NCBI GenBank assembly: GCA_021464245.1
Contig: JADCRB010000056.1
Span: forward strand, 1,151,711 to 1,215,710
DNA: 64,000 bases
From: Carallia brachiata
Taxonomy: Eukaryota; Streptophyta; Magnoliopsida; Malpighiales; Rhizophoraceae
Direction: 5' to 3'
Under the pieces are notes generated by a model. That model saw only the letters and a list, made by a program, of their open reading frames with translations, did no database searches and had not been told where the DNA came from. Both the position numbers and the translations under genes were made by a program. Positions 1 to 9,009 of the stretch are shown one piece after another (the first letter of the stretch is position 1; every line of letters begins with the position of its first letter).

Positions 1-1138
1 TTTCCTTGAATTGGAGCACCTAGGACTGGTGGATTGAAAAGGTACTTTTTTATGCTCTTGAAGGCTTTGCTGCAAGCTTCGTCCCACTCGAAGTTAACAT
101 CCTTCTTCATCAACCGATGGAGTGGTTGACACCTCCCAGCTAAGTTGGAGATGAAACAGCGAATGTAGGACAACTTTCCTTGTAGACTTTACAGTTCGTG
201 TAGGTTTTTAGGTTCATACATTTTTTTGAATTGCCTCAAACTTTGACTGATCAACTTCGATTCCATGATAGCGCACCACGAACGCAAGAAACTTGCCTGA
301 TGTGACATCGAATGTGCACTTGAGAGGATTCATTTTGAGTTGATGTTTGTTTGCGAAGTCTTTCAAACACCGTTTTGAGATCCTTGAGATGGTCTTTGCG
401 CTCCTTAATCTTTACTACTAAGTCATCAACATAACATTCTACAATCTTGTATAGCATGTCATCAAAAATTTTTTGCACGGCACGTTGATAAGTGGCACCA
501 GCATTTTTTAATCTGAATGGCATAACTTTGTAGTAGTATATACCTTTTGGGATGCAGAATGCTGTCAACTCCTCATCTTTTGGTGTCATTCTGATTTGGT
601 TATAGCCTGAAGAACCATCCATGAAGGACAATGCTTCGTGACCCGTTGTTGCATTGACTGTGATCTCCGTTATGGGCAACGAAAAGTCATCTTTCAGAGA
701 AGCCCTGTTAAGATCTTGAAAACCAACACATACCCTTAACTGTCCATTCTTCTTTCTTACCGGGACTATGTTGGCAATCCACATTGGGTAGGTGACCTAT
801 CGGATGAAGCTAGCATTGATCAGCTTGTTAACCTCCTCTTCGATTTGTGGAATAAGTTCCGGGACGAACCGTCGTTAGTGCTGCTTGACAGAACGAACAC
901 CCTTCTTTACTGGTAGACGATGCACCGCAATCTTCGGGTCAAGTCCAGACATTTCTTTATAACTCCATGCGAACACGTTCCTGTATTGACTTAATACCTG
1001 AACATATTCTTGCTCTTCTTCTACAGTAAGTAAAGTACCTACAAATGTAGGTCGGGGATCTTCCGGAGAGCCGAGATTGACCTCTTTGAGTTCATCAACA
1101 GTTGCTTGGCCACCATCTTCAAGTTCTGGGGGAGCCAC
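1..1138 (-). pseudogene. Reverse transcriptase remnant of copy D
   Basis: Minus-strand reading gives a Ty3-type RT. The segment 784-251 keeps the strand beginning IANIVPVRKKNGQLRVC, then SFMDGSSGYNQIRM, and the catalytic YVDD box in CYVDDLVVK. The upstream part (1138-875) carries the pre-RT segment with EEEQEYVQVLSQYR. The two pieces are in different frames, and the C-terminal part after the YVDD box shifts frame again near 340-360. RT would copy the element RNA into cDNA in virus-like particles. This copy cannot do so. The remainder of pol lies left of the window. Confidence 0.9.
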
Positions 1139-1140
1139 CT

Positions 1141-2553
1141 TTACTTCACCGTCTGATGAGTTGGAATCAGTCCTCTCGCTAATTGTGACATGAAATGTAG
1201 AGCCCTGACTTCATCTTCTTTGTTTGACTGGATAAGCCTGTCTTGTTTGATGGTGGTGCTGATGGCACGTGCATCAGCTGCTCGACTTCGGCTCTTCAGC
1301 GTGATTCGCACAGGTGACTTCTCCTGATAGCCTAAGCCAGGTCGGGACATTGAAGATTGAGCAATGACGTCACTTGTGGATGGCAGTGTATCCATTGTGC
1401 TCGGGTTTGAGAAATCATAGCCCTCTTTGGCTAAGAGCTTGTATGCATTAGGATCAAATCCTTCGTGTGTTCTTCTTTTTGGAAGTGAGCCGCCTTTGAC
1501 TGCCCCCGTGTGTAGTCTGATGAAGCCTTTTAATGGTTTTGAGGATAAAACTGGCTCAATCTTTGGTATCGGCAAAGTGTAAGTCTCCTTCAAGTTGTGT
1601 AGTTCTTTTGTCTTGGGTTGGCTGTGTCCTTGCTCCTGTTTAGGATCAATACAATAAGAGAAAGAGGGTTGACCTTCTGGGCGTCATGACTTCGGCACAT
1701 AGCGTAGGACTGGAGTGGAGCTTGAAGATGCAACATCCTTTGGACGAAATTCAGCAAGCTGTGATAGCTTTTCATTTGTCGGAGCCTGAGGTTGAGCATT
1801 GGTAGGGTCTTTGACATCTTTTCCCTTTTTGTGGATGCCCCCAGTCCAAGTGGCTTTTGACGAAATGATCTCCAGATTGTTAGTGTCGGTGTAGAAGACT
1901 ACATCCGCCAAATGTGATTCAGCATCATCAAACGGCTTTAAGTCAACATTGAACTTTTGAATGCCACCATTGTAGTACTTCAAGCACTGATGCAGGCTTG
2001 GGAGCACAACTCCATTTCCATGAATCCACGGTCGTCCTAGCAACATCTTATACGTGGTACGTGCATCGATCACATGAAATAGAGTGCTATAAGTGAGATT
2101 ACCGATAGTTAACTCCAAGCGAATCATCCCAATTGCTTTTTGTCCTCCTTGATTAACGCCATGAATCATCAAGCGGCTGTTTGATAACTCATCAATCTTG
2201 ATGCCAAGCTCTTTTATGGTGGATTTTGGGATAATATTGACTGCCGAACCATCGTTGATCAGAATACGTCGGACCTTCTATTCTCTCACATAGTCTGACA
2301 CATACAGCGGCCGATTGTGGGGTTTGGACCCCAGCAGGAGATCTTCATCTGAAAATGAGATAGCGGAGTAACATCCAACGTGATTTTGGGTCGTCTGATG
2401 CTCCGTCGAGCTGGAATTACTCGATGGAAGAGATCCATCTGAGGTATGGAGAGTGTTGCTGACTTGGTTCTGCCATACTTCTGTCGATTGCAAAGTTGCA
2501 AATAGCTGAGGGTTAGTGAGAAGAGTTTGAAGAGCTTCATATACCTTCTTCAT
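1141..2553 (-). pseudogene. Protease and PR-RT spacer remnant of copy D
   Basis: From high to low coordinates this holds the pre-protease segment (2553-2278, MKKVYEALQTLLTNPQLF), the retropepsin region and a low-conservation spacer toward RT. The active-site triad position near 2270-2235 reads INDGSA where copy B reads IDDGSA, so the residue before the core Asp differs. Conserved flap-to-C-terminal motifs such as ARTTYKMLLGRPWIHG are seen at 2172-1684. A stop at about 2278 separates the N-terminal part from the active site. The retropepsin would cut Gag-Pol. Broken here. Confidence 0.82.
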
Positions 2554-2639
2554 TGTTGACTTTTTGTCATTGAGCGGTTCTTCCTTATGGTGTGTCGCCT
2601 CTTCTGATGGATTTGAAGTGATGGTGGTCTAGTTTGCCG

Positions 2640-4250
2640 ATGTTACGCCTTCTTGGTCCAGAATGACTTTATTCTGGCTTTTGAGCTTCATGATTAGCTC
2701 TTTTAGGACAAAACATTTCTCAATTGGATGACTTACTATGCAGTAATATTTACAAAATCTTGGATCGCTCACTCAATCCTTTTCATTGGGCCATTGACAT
2801 TCTGGGAGTTTGATCAGTTTCGCCTCCAAGAGTTGGTCAATAAAGTCTGGGACATCTGAATCAGGAAATGGATATTGCTTCTGCTCCAACTCTCGCAATG
2901 TCACCTTCTACCTTTCGTGTTGTTTTGGTTGAGTTATTTGAGTCAGAGGATTTACCTTAGCTTTGGCTCCCACTTTTACTGGTGCGGCTTCAACAATCAT
3001 CATTTCTTTTCCTTTTCCTGAACTGTTGGGTTTCTTAATCTCCCTTCTGCCTCCTTGCTGGACCAACTGGATGAGAACCATACCCCTGGAAGTTTGGATG
3101 CTTATCTCCATATCATGTGTGCGGGTCGCCAGTTCTTTGAAGGTTCGGGGTTTGATGCCCTGTAGGATGTTCAACAGCTCCCAATGCATTCCCTAGATGC
3201 ACATCTCTACGGCAGAAGTCTCCGTCAGGCGATCTTTGCAGTCCAAGCTGAGGGCACGCCATGTGTTGATGTATTCGACAACGGGCTCTCCTTTCTTTTA
3301 TTTGGTGCTGGTAAGTTCCATCATACTTACCGTCCTTCGAGTGCTGAAAAATCTGTTGAAGAACTCTCGTTGTAGCTGTTCCCAACTATCGATCGATTCT
3401 GGTTCAAGATTTATGAACCTGGTGAAAGCGGTCTCCCTGAGTGAACGAACAAACTGCTTCATCAAGAGATCTCCGTAAGTCCATGCGTTGTTGTAGGTTT
3501 CAACGAAGTGGGCGATGTGCTGTTTTGGGATCGCCTCGTCCGTCGAATTATTGAAATTTGGGCGGTTGGTAGCCCAAAGGCATGTTGAGACTTTCGATCT
3601 ATCTGGTGTGCGGTTTGACGTATATCTATGATCTTTGGAAGGATGTAGCTTGTTGCAGGCGGATCGTATTAGCTATCATTTCCTACAATTGTTGAACAGA
3701 TAATGAAGCTACAGAATTTGAGGGTGGCAGCTTTTTTGAACTACCTGGTTGCTTTTCTGCAGTGAAGACGTCAGCTGGTGTGACTTCTAGAGTAAAACCG
3801 GGTGGATATGGTTGCTCATCGCAATTTCAAGATCAACTTGGATCGGGGCTTTTCCTTTGAGAGCGATGATCTGTTTACGACTCTGATCAGCTGCAAAATC
3901 TTGTTCTCCAATTCTGAAATCCTTTCTTTTGTGCTGGTTGTGTTGGTCATCATGACGGCAACAGATGAGGCTCCGCGAAATACTGGGGGAGAGAGCTCTT
4001 CTGATTCCTCTGTGTGGATCTCTACAGAATGAGTTGGATTCTGTTGAGCAGGCTTTGTCGTGTTGCCCCTAACTTCGATCGGGGTGGGTGATCAACTCCT
4101 CTATGCAGCAAAAGAGTTAGGGGAGAGATCCTGTTGTTGTGCGAGCTGTGGACTCTATGCAGCAAGAAATTGTGTTCGTTCGCGGGTTTCTGGACCTGCG
4201 TACTCAGGCAGGGTAGTTGATGCAGGCAGTGGAGCAATTGCCTTTTTTTT
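2640..4250 (-). pseudogene. gag remnant of copy D
   Basis: The minus strand aligns in pieces with gag of copy B. The capsid-like block around 3600-3130 corresponds to B's retrotransposon gag domain, and 3189-2908 reads [21 protein letters not shown] cysteine/histidine-containing segment near 2760-2640 matches B's CKYHRIVSHPTEKC region. Frame changes every few hundred bases and there is no continuous ORF. Gag would form the particle and package RNA. Open frames on the plus strand through here are opposite-strand artefacts of biased codon composition. Confidence 0.75.
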
Positions 4251-4299
4251 TTGTGGCAGCGGTTGTACTCCTTTTTAGTGTCATTTGATGTGCTAGATA

Positions 4300-4539
4300 C
4301 CTGTTGGAGAATTTTTTTTTCTTTTTTTTGTCCTTTTCCCTGTTTTGTCTTTTTCTCTTTTTCTTTTTCTTTTTCTTTTTTTTTCTTTATTTTCTTCTTT
4401 TCTCGGCTCTTTTCTTTTTTTTCTTTTTTTCTTTGTTTTCTTTTCTCCGCTGCTTCTTTTTACTTTTTTTTGTTTTGTTTTTTTTTTTAAGGAATAAGAG
4501 ATGAGAGGTGAAGAGATCCCACCGAGCGTGCCAAAAATT
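4300..4539 (-). other. Primer-binding site and purine-rich leader of copy D
   Basis: Just inside the 5' LTR the minus strand reads TGGCACGCTCGGTGGGAT (4533-4516). It begins with TGG, as expected for pairing to a tRNA 3' CCA end, so it is the presumed primer-binding site. I do not assign the tRNA. Beyond it (about 4310-4490) the element's sense strand is almost pure A/G (plus strand T/C). The same tract follows the PBS in copies B, C and E. Confidence 0.75.
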
Positions 4540-5342
4540 TGTAACGGGTGTAAATTTCGAGTCTAAAATAAATTACACTCGAAAATATAAAAATAAATTA
4601 CAAATAAAAATTTAAAATAAAAGAAAATTTTACGTGGGGTCGACCTTCGTGATTCCTCCGATTAGTGTTCTTTTGTGACTCCTGTCAAGAGCTGCATGAA
4701 CTTGAACTTAACAGCAGTAAATTCCACAGCTTTTTCTTGAACTGGGTAGACTGAAACTGGATCTGAGGCAGGCATCTATGCTACGTTTAAGATTTGCAGA
4801 GATCTGATTTGAGCCGATCTGACTTGAATTCATCGAGAGTCGAAGAGAATTGTTCTCAGATGAGTTGCCTAGACTTTGCTAAAGGTCGTATGAGACTTAA
4901 TCCCACCCGGATTTGTAATATTTTGATATTTTTAAATTTATATTATCATAAATTCAGATTTACAGCGATCGGAGAATAATAACCCAAAAATAAACTTAGA
5001 AATGGAAACAACAAAATTTTTGGGGTTTACACTTGAAATATCTCTTAAAAAGGAGTTAGGAAAGTATACTGCAGAGTAAAACACATAAGAAAAGAGAAAA
5101 TTTTCTTAAGAGATTTTCTAAATTTTATTTTTCTCTCAAATTCTCTGTATTTTTCTGTTTACAGATTTGCTGAATATGTTTTGAACTGAGGGGTAGGGCC
5201 CTATTTATAGGACTCTTTTACCGTGTGAAAACATCGTGGGAAAGGAATATTTTTGAAAATATTTTTTCCTTGATCGGCGTTGCCAATTTCAAGGTCAGCA
5301 ACGCCCGGCCATTGGCTATTATTTTTTTTTTCTTCGTTTACA
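4540..5342 (-). repeat. 5' LTR of gypsy copy D
   Basis: An LTR of 803 bp with TGTAAC at the left and TTTACA at the right on the plus strand. It aligns throughout with the LTRs at 17132-17908, 45051-45823, 54508-55303 and (inverted) 60000-60840. On the minus strand there is a TATA box (TATAAATA, 5219-5212). The GGCGTTGCC/GGTCAGCAACGCC imperfect inverted repeat lies near 5277-5310. The flank after 5342 is single-copy-like, so this is the outer end of the element. Confidence 0.92.
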
Positions 5343-6451
5343 TATATTTGGAATTATGAGATAATAGATTTAAAACCAACTAAAGAATTCAAGATATGAA
5401 GTGAAAGATCATAATAGATTTGAAAAAACCCTGAGTAATTCATGGATTTTTAGGGAGATTACCCTAAAAAAAAAAAAAAAAAAAAAAAAGGAGAAAGAGG
5501 AAGAAGCAAGTACCGAAAGACATCCAAAAAATTTTTCAGAGCTAGAAAAGAGGAATTAGACTCTTTTCCCTGATTTATCGTTGATTGTGACCTAATAATG
5601 GTTGAATTCAACGTAAGTAATTAATGGTCACAAGATTTGTATGTTTCTAGTGAACTAAGAAATCCCACGACAGCTTTCAAAGACTTTTTTACCTAGATGC
5701 CTCAATTATGAGACGAGCATTCTACCATTGTTAATGTTTACTTTTCTTTACTGTTTAAAGTCTTTGGTAGTGGGCACATTGATGTTGAAAAAATAAATAG
5801 CTAATACGTAAATAAATCCTGAACTGTTCGCGTTCTCATAACATCATTTTTCAAAAGTAATAATTTGGTTTCTTAAGATTATTTTTAGCAAAAACTGAAC
5901 TGCAGACACTAACAAATTCCATTAACTTACACCCAAGTAGATGAAAAATTTGACAACATAATGTGCTAACATGACATTTATTGTGAAATTTAAAAATCAA
6001 ATTAAATGAAAAAATCATTTTTTTTTGTAAATACTAGCATATATTCATCCTACCATTGGCTCATTTTATTCAAGCAATATCTCATTCATCAGGCATATAA
6101 TTTTTTTTTTTTTCAAAACTTTCCTTAAAGAATAATTGTGAAAAATAGAAAGTTTTTGATAAAAAATAAAACATATACATCGGCGTTAGCAAAACAAATT
6201 GCGAAAGGCTTTTTCCCTTTTTTTTTTTTTTTTTTGCACATATGAGCTAAGAACACAAGTGCTGGGGGATTATGTGGCGTTAGGCTCGGGTGCAACAGAG
6301 CCCAACATCCTACTATAGTATACGTTAGGAAGATTCAGGGAGTAAAATCTCATCTCTGCTACTGACACGTAATGAGATTTCTAGCTAATGACTCATAACA
6401 GGCACCCATAACATAGACTTAAAGTCATAAATTAATTTGCTGGGAACTTCC
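5343..6451. other. AT-rich non-coding spacer with a dispersed repeat at about 5600-5800
   Basis: No coding potential is recognised. It has A/T homopolymers (for example A-run at 5466-5489). The stretch about 5600-5800 is a clear inverted copy of about 44090-44290; shared words include AATCCCACGACAGCTTTCAAAG and TAATGTTTACTTTTCTTTA-like segments. No 5' exons of the CPS pseudogene were recognised here. Confidence 0.6.
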
Positions 6452-6916
6452 TGTAAAGGGTAAATTTCGAGTCTAAAACAATTAAACTCGAAAATACAAA
6501 AATAAATTACAAATTAAAAGTTTAAAAATTAAAGAAAATTTACGTGGTTCGATCTCCGTAGATCCTCCGATTAGTGTTCCTTTTTTGACTCCTTCAAGGG
6601 CTGCACGAGCTTGATCTTGAAAGAAATAAATTCCACAACTTTTTCTTGAACTGGGTAGACTGAAACTAAATCTGATTTGGACGTTTAGACTACGGTTAAG
6701 GACCGCAGAGACCAGATCTGAGCTGATTTGGCTTAATTTCACCGAGGGTCGAAGGGACTTGTTCTCGGATGAGTTGCCTGGATTTTGCATGTGAACATCA
6801 CATGGGAAATGAATCTTTTTTTTCTTTAATTTTCTTTAGGGTCGGCGTGCCAATTCAAACTTGGCAGCCGACCATTGACTCATTCATTTTTTTTTTTTCT
6901 GAAAAGGATGTTTACA
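6452..6916 (-). repeat. 3' LTR of copy A with internal deletion
   Basis: Starts TGTAAAGGGTAAATTTCGAG and ends GTTTACA. At 465 bp it is about 330 bp shorter than the copy B LTRs. Alignment with 54508-55303 shows the gap after GGATTTTGC (about 6788), resuming at ATGTGAACATCACATGGGA. The lost part contains the TATA box. It is followed on the right by the polypurine tract (minus strand TTGAAGTGGGGGCATT, 6932-6917), which identifies this as the 3' LTR. Confidence 0.9.
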
Positions 6917-6932
6917 AATGCCCCCACTTCAA
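6917..6932 (-). other. Polypurine tract of copy A
   Basis: The minus strand reads CTTGAAGTGGGGGCATT immediately before the LTR start TGTAAAC. Copy B has the same sequence at 45824-45840. This is the plus-strand priming site position of an LTR retrotransposon. Confidence 0.8.
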
Positions 6933-7096
6933 GGGTCAGTAAGGAAGAATTTTACAGAGATGATTCGAACCGAGTCTTGAAGTCCAGTTTGAAACTTGGA
7001 AACGTCCTGATGAACATTGAATCTTGGAGTCTTCTATCTTTGACCATGCCTGCTGTTGTTGGATCGCAATAGGAATCCGATACGATCATGAGAAAG

Positions 7097-7570
7097 TTAG
7101 CAGCCCAGCCAATATGAAAATTGACATTCTGGCTCCAGGTGCATTCGAGCTTCCATAGCGCAAAGGCTGCAAAGGTTCTTTGAAGTTCCAAAGCTCTGGT
7201 GAGGATGATCCGGTAGGCAAAGAACTTGAACCTCCCCAAAGGAAGGCCCAGACCTTGGAACTTCAAGACCGGCACAAGAGAGACTGACTGTAGTGATGAT
7301 TCCAAGTCTGCTTCGACGTAAGGAGAGTAGTTGGAACTTCCCTGTACGTCGCCGCATCCAAAGAAGATTAGGATGATTGCGTCTCATCCCTCTGTGGTAG
7401 ATGTGAACTAAGGAGAGTAGTTGGAACTCCATGACACCGATGGCGTTGGAGACTGAGTTTCGAGGGCTTTTAGGGATCCCTCGAGGAAGACTACTCCTTC
7501 TTTTCTTAGCTCGTGCGCCTCCAACTTCTTGATCGAAGAACTTCCTGAGACAAGTGCAGAGACTAGCCAT
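7097..7570 (-). CDS. Unknown ORF in 3' region of copy A (about 157 aa)
   Basis: A minus-strand ORF beginning ATGGCTAGTCTCTGCACTTG at 7570 runs to 7097. The start MASLCTCLRKFFDQEVGGAR is followed by a basic stretch (RAKKRRSS) and an internal partial duplication (two copies of GKFQLLSL or EFQLLSL). About 50 bp upstream of the ATG the minus strand has a TATATATAT stretch followed by a pyrimidine-rich leader, which resembles a host promoter and 5' UTR. I recognise no domain. In copy B the same start at 46463 is preserved, but the frame closes after about 42 codons because of a deletion. It could be a second captured host fragment or non-coding 3' sequence that is open by chance. Confidence 0.35.
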   Translation of the reverse strand: MASLCTCLRKFFDQEVGGARAKKRRSSLPRGIPKSPRNSVSNAIGVMEFQLLSLVHIYHRGMRRNHPNLLWMRRRTGKFQLLSLRRSRLGIITTVSLSCAGLEVPRSGPSFGEVQVLCLPDHPHQSFGTSKNLCSLCAMEARMHLEPECQFSYWLGC

Positions 7571-7756
7571 TTTCTTTTGAGAAAGAAGAGCTGAGGGGTG
7601 AGTATTACAACTCGGGAATGCAAGATATATATACATACGATAAAGATTTTTTTTTTTTTTTTGAAAAGTCAAAAAGAAGGTACGCAGAATCGAGTAGGGC
7701 CATCCACGTCCCTTTCCTGCATAAGAGACAAAAGAGGCAGCGGCTGACGCGTGTCA

Positions 7757-7832
7757 CGAAAGTCGTTACCGTGTGTTGCAGAAGTCGTTGCCGTGTGCTG
7801 CAGAAGTCGTTACCGTGTGCTGCCAAAGTCGT
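7757..7832 (-). repeat. Short minisatellite (about 22-bp unit) in copy A
   Basis: The plus strand has successive units AAGTCGTTACCGTGTGTTGCAG, AAGTCGTTGCCGTGTGCTGCAG, AAGTCGTTACCGTGTGCTGCC and a partial AAGTCGTTGCACC. Copy B has one unit fewer at 46651-46709. It lies between the homeobox ORF stop and the TATA-like stretch of the next ORF. Confidence 0.8.
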
Positions 7833-7855
7833 TGCACCTTATCTTGTCGGCCATC

Positions 7856-8473
7856 CTAGAGGGGCCCAAGGCGCAACTCCAAGTCAAGCTCGACCTCGTC
7901 TGGTGGGCCGATGATGTTGACGTTGACGTCGACGTCGCTTTCCAGCTGGTTGATGCTGCCGGAATATTCTGGAAAGAGAGGCAAAGTTTCGCCGGAATAA
8001 CTCCTTTCTGCTAGAAAAATTCCTCCTAGACTTAAGTACCTAGGAGGGATGAACCCTTGGCTGACTCCGTAAGACCACCAGGACCAGCATGCATGCTCCC
8101 ATGGGCTACGGCTTTGATGAACATACCGTGGAGAGACCATTGCAGTGGAAGAACTCGGACCTGCTTCATTTGAGGGCGAAGTTGTACCGGTGGGATCTAC
8201 TATCGGAACGACAGACTGTTCTTTGGAAAAAGCTCTCAGTGCTGGTTTCTTCCTGCTTCTCCGATTCTGGAACCAATAAAACACATTTTTTCCTTCGATT
8301 GCCCCGAGGGCGCAATCGTGAGACAAGTTGGTAAATTGAGATGCATTAGGCATAATACCTCCATTGTTGTGGAAGACTTCCTCCAAAATTTGCAGTTGTG
8401 CCATGGTTGGTTGCCACCTTGTGCGGGGTGACCTTTCTTCTCCCTTGTCTTGAGGTTCTGCAACTGGTTCCAT
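7856..8473 (-). CDS. WUSCHEL-related homeobox (WOX-like) ORF captured in gypsy copy A
   Basis: An open frame of 205 codons from ATG at 8473 to TAG at 7856. Residues about 18-75 are a WOX-type homeodomain: RTRWQPTMAQLQILEEVF in helix 1 and IEGKNVFYWFQNRRSRKK in helix 3, with the diagnostic WFQN. The spacing between helices exceeds 60-aa homeodomains, as in WOX proteins. The C-terminus ends LDLELRLGPL, an EAR-type LxLxL repression motif. Helix 2 reads QFTNLSHDCALG, whereas copy B reads QIYQLVSRLRPL. Copy A has lost 1 bp and then 2 bp here, so the frame is restored but helix 2 is scrambled. It has the same orientation as the element, between integrase and 3' LTR. Family membership is seen. Subclade (WUS-clade or intermediate) and any activity are uncertain. 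Confidence 0.85.
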   Translation of the reverse strand: MEPVAEPQDKGEERSPRTRWQPTMAQLQILEEVFHNNGGIMPNASQFTNLSHDCALGAIEGKNVFYWFQNRRSRKKPALRAFSKEQSVVPIVDPTGTTSPSNEAGPSSSTAMVSPRYVHQSRSPWEHACWSWWSYGVSQGFIPPRYLSLGGIFLAERSYSGETLPLFPEYSGSINQLESDVDVNVNIIGPPDEVELDLELRLGPL

Positions 8474-8555
8474 CTTTCTTGTAGCAGAGGAGCGGTCTTG
8501 GTATGTGGTGAAGATCGGTTGAGACTGATGCTGAGTTTCAGACTCAAACCCTCCG

Positions 8556-8571
8556 TCGCTTTTATATTTTT
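8556..8571 (-). promoter_or_regulatory. TATA-like box upstream of the captured homeobox ORF
   Basis: The minus strand reads AAAAATATAAAAGCGACGG about 85-100 bp before the homeobox ATG (8473), followed by a leader without repeats. The same sequence precedes the ORF in copy B (about 47425-47445). It suggests that the captured segment includes a host promoter and 5' UTR. This is inference from spacing and sequence only. Confidence 0.45.
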
Positions 8572-8607
8572 GGGCCGTTCACAGTTTATACTCATGCGGG
8601 CCAGGAG

Positions 8608-8890
8608 TTGGATTGGATTTTGAACTTGGGTTCTGGACTGTGTTGGAACTTGGAATTTTTGGGTTTTGGGCTTTGGATTGGATTTGGGTTGAGTGTTTGG
8701 GTTTTTAGACTTGGATTTTTGGATTTGGGTCGAGTGTTTGGGTTTGGATTTGGGTTGAGTGTTTGGGTTTGGACTTTTGGATTTGGGTTGAGTGTTTGGG
8801 TTTTGGACTTAGGTTTTGTGTTTTCTGAATTGGGCTCAAGTGTTTGGGTTTGGATTTTGGGTTTGGATTTTCGCTTGGACTTTCAGATCG
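8608..8890 (-). repeat. Degenerate GT-rich tandem repeat (CCCAAATCCAAACTC-type) in copy A
   Basis: On the plus strand, units of about 20-35 bp such as GGATTTGGGTTGAGTGTTTG and GGGTTTGGATTT recur roughly ten times. They are followed by a T-rich block (8898-8948). Copy B has the equivalent at 47475-47760, and copy E has a related array (minus sense) at 61930-62190. The open frame on the plus strand here is a product of the repeat. Confidence 0.85.
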
Positions 8891-9009
8891 GGACTTCCGA
8901 ACTTTTTTTTTTTTCGATTTTTTTTGATTTTTTTGATTTTTTTTTCAACATATTTACACATAATATTGTTTCAGAAATTTACCATTGATTGGGCCGATTC
9001 GGACGCCTT

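Larger units (their letters stand above)
1..5342 (-). mobile_element. Ty3/gypsy LTR retrotransposon, copy D (5' part, runs off left edge)
   Basis: Read on the minus strand, the order is 5' LTR (5342-4540), primer-binding site, purine-rich leader, gag, protease, spacer and reverse transcriptase, which reaches base 1. The coding parts align piecewise with copy B (45051-55303) but contain many stops and frameshifts, so the copy is dead. Nothing 3' of RT can be seen because the window ends. Lineage is inferred from copy B, whose dual RNase H marks a Tat-type element. Divergence from B is clearly larger than that between A and B, so this is an older insertion or another subfamily. Confidence 0.93.

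Noticed and set aside
4251..4504. Phe/Ser-rich plus-strand frames
   Set aside because: Antisense of the purine-rich leader of the gypsy element.
8236..8595. 119-codon frame beginning MSINCERPKNIKATEG overlapping the homeobox ORF
   Set aside because: Different frame from the homeodomain. It covers the presumed 5' leader and TATA box. The homeobox frame has clear family motifs.
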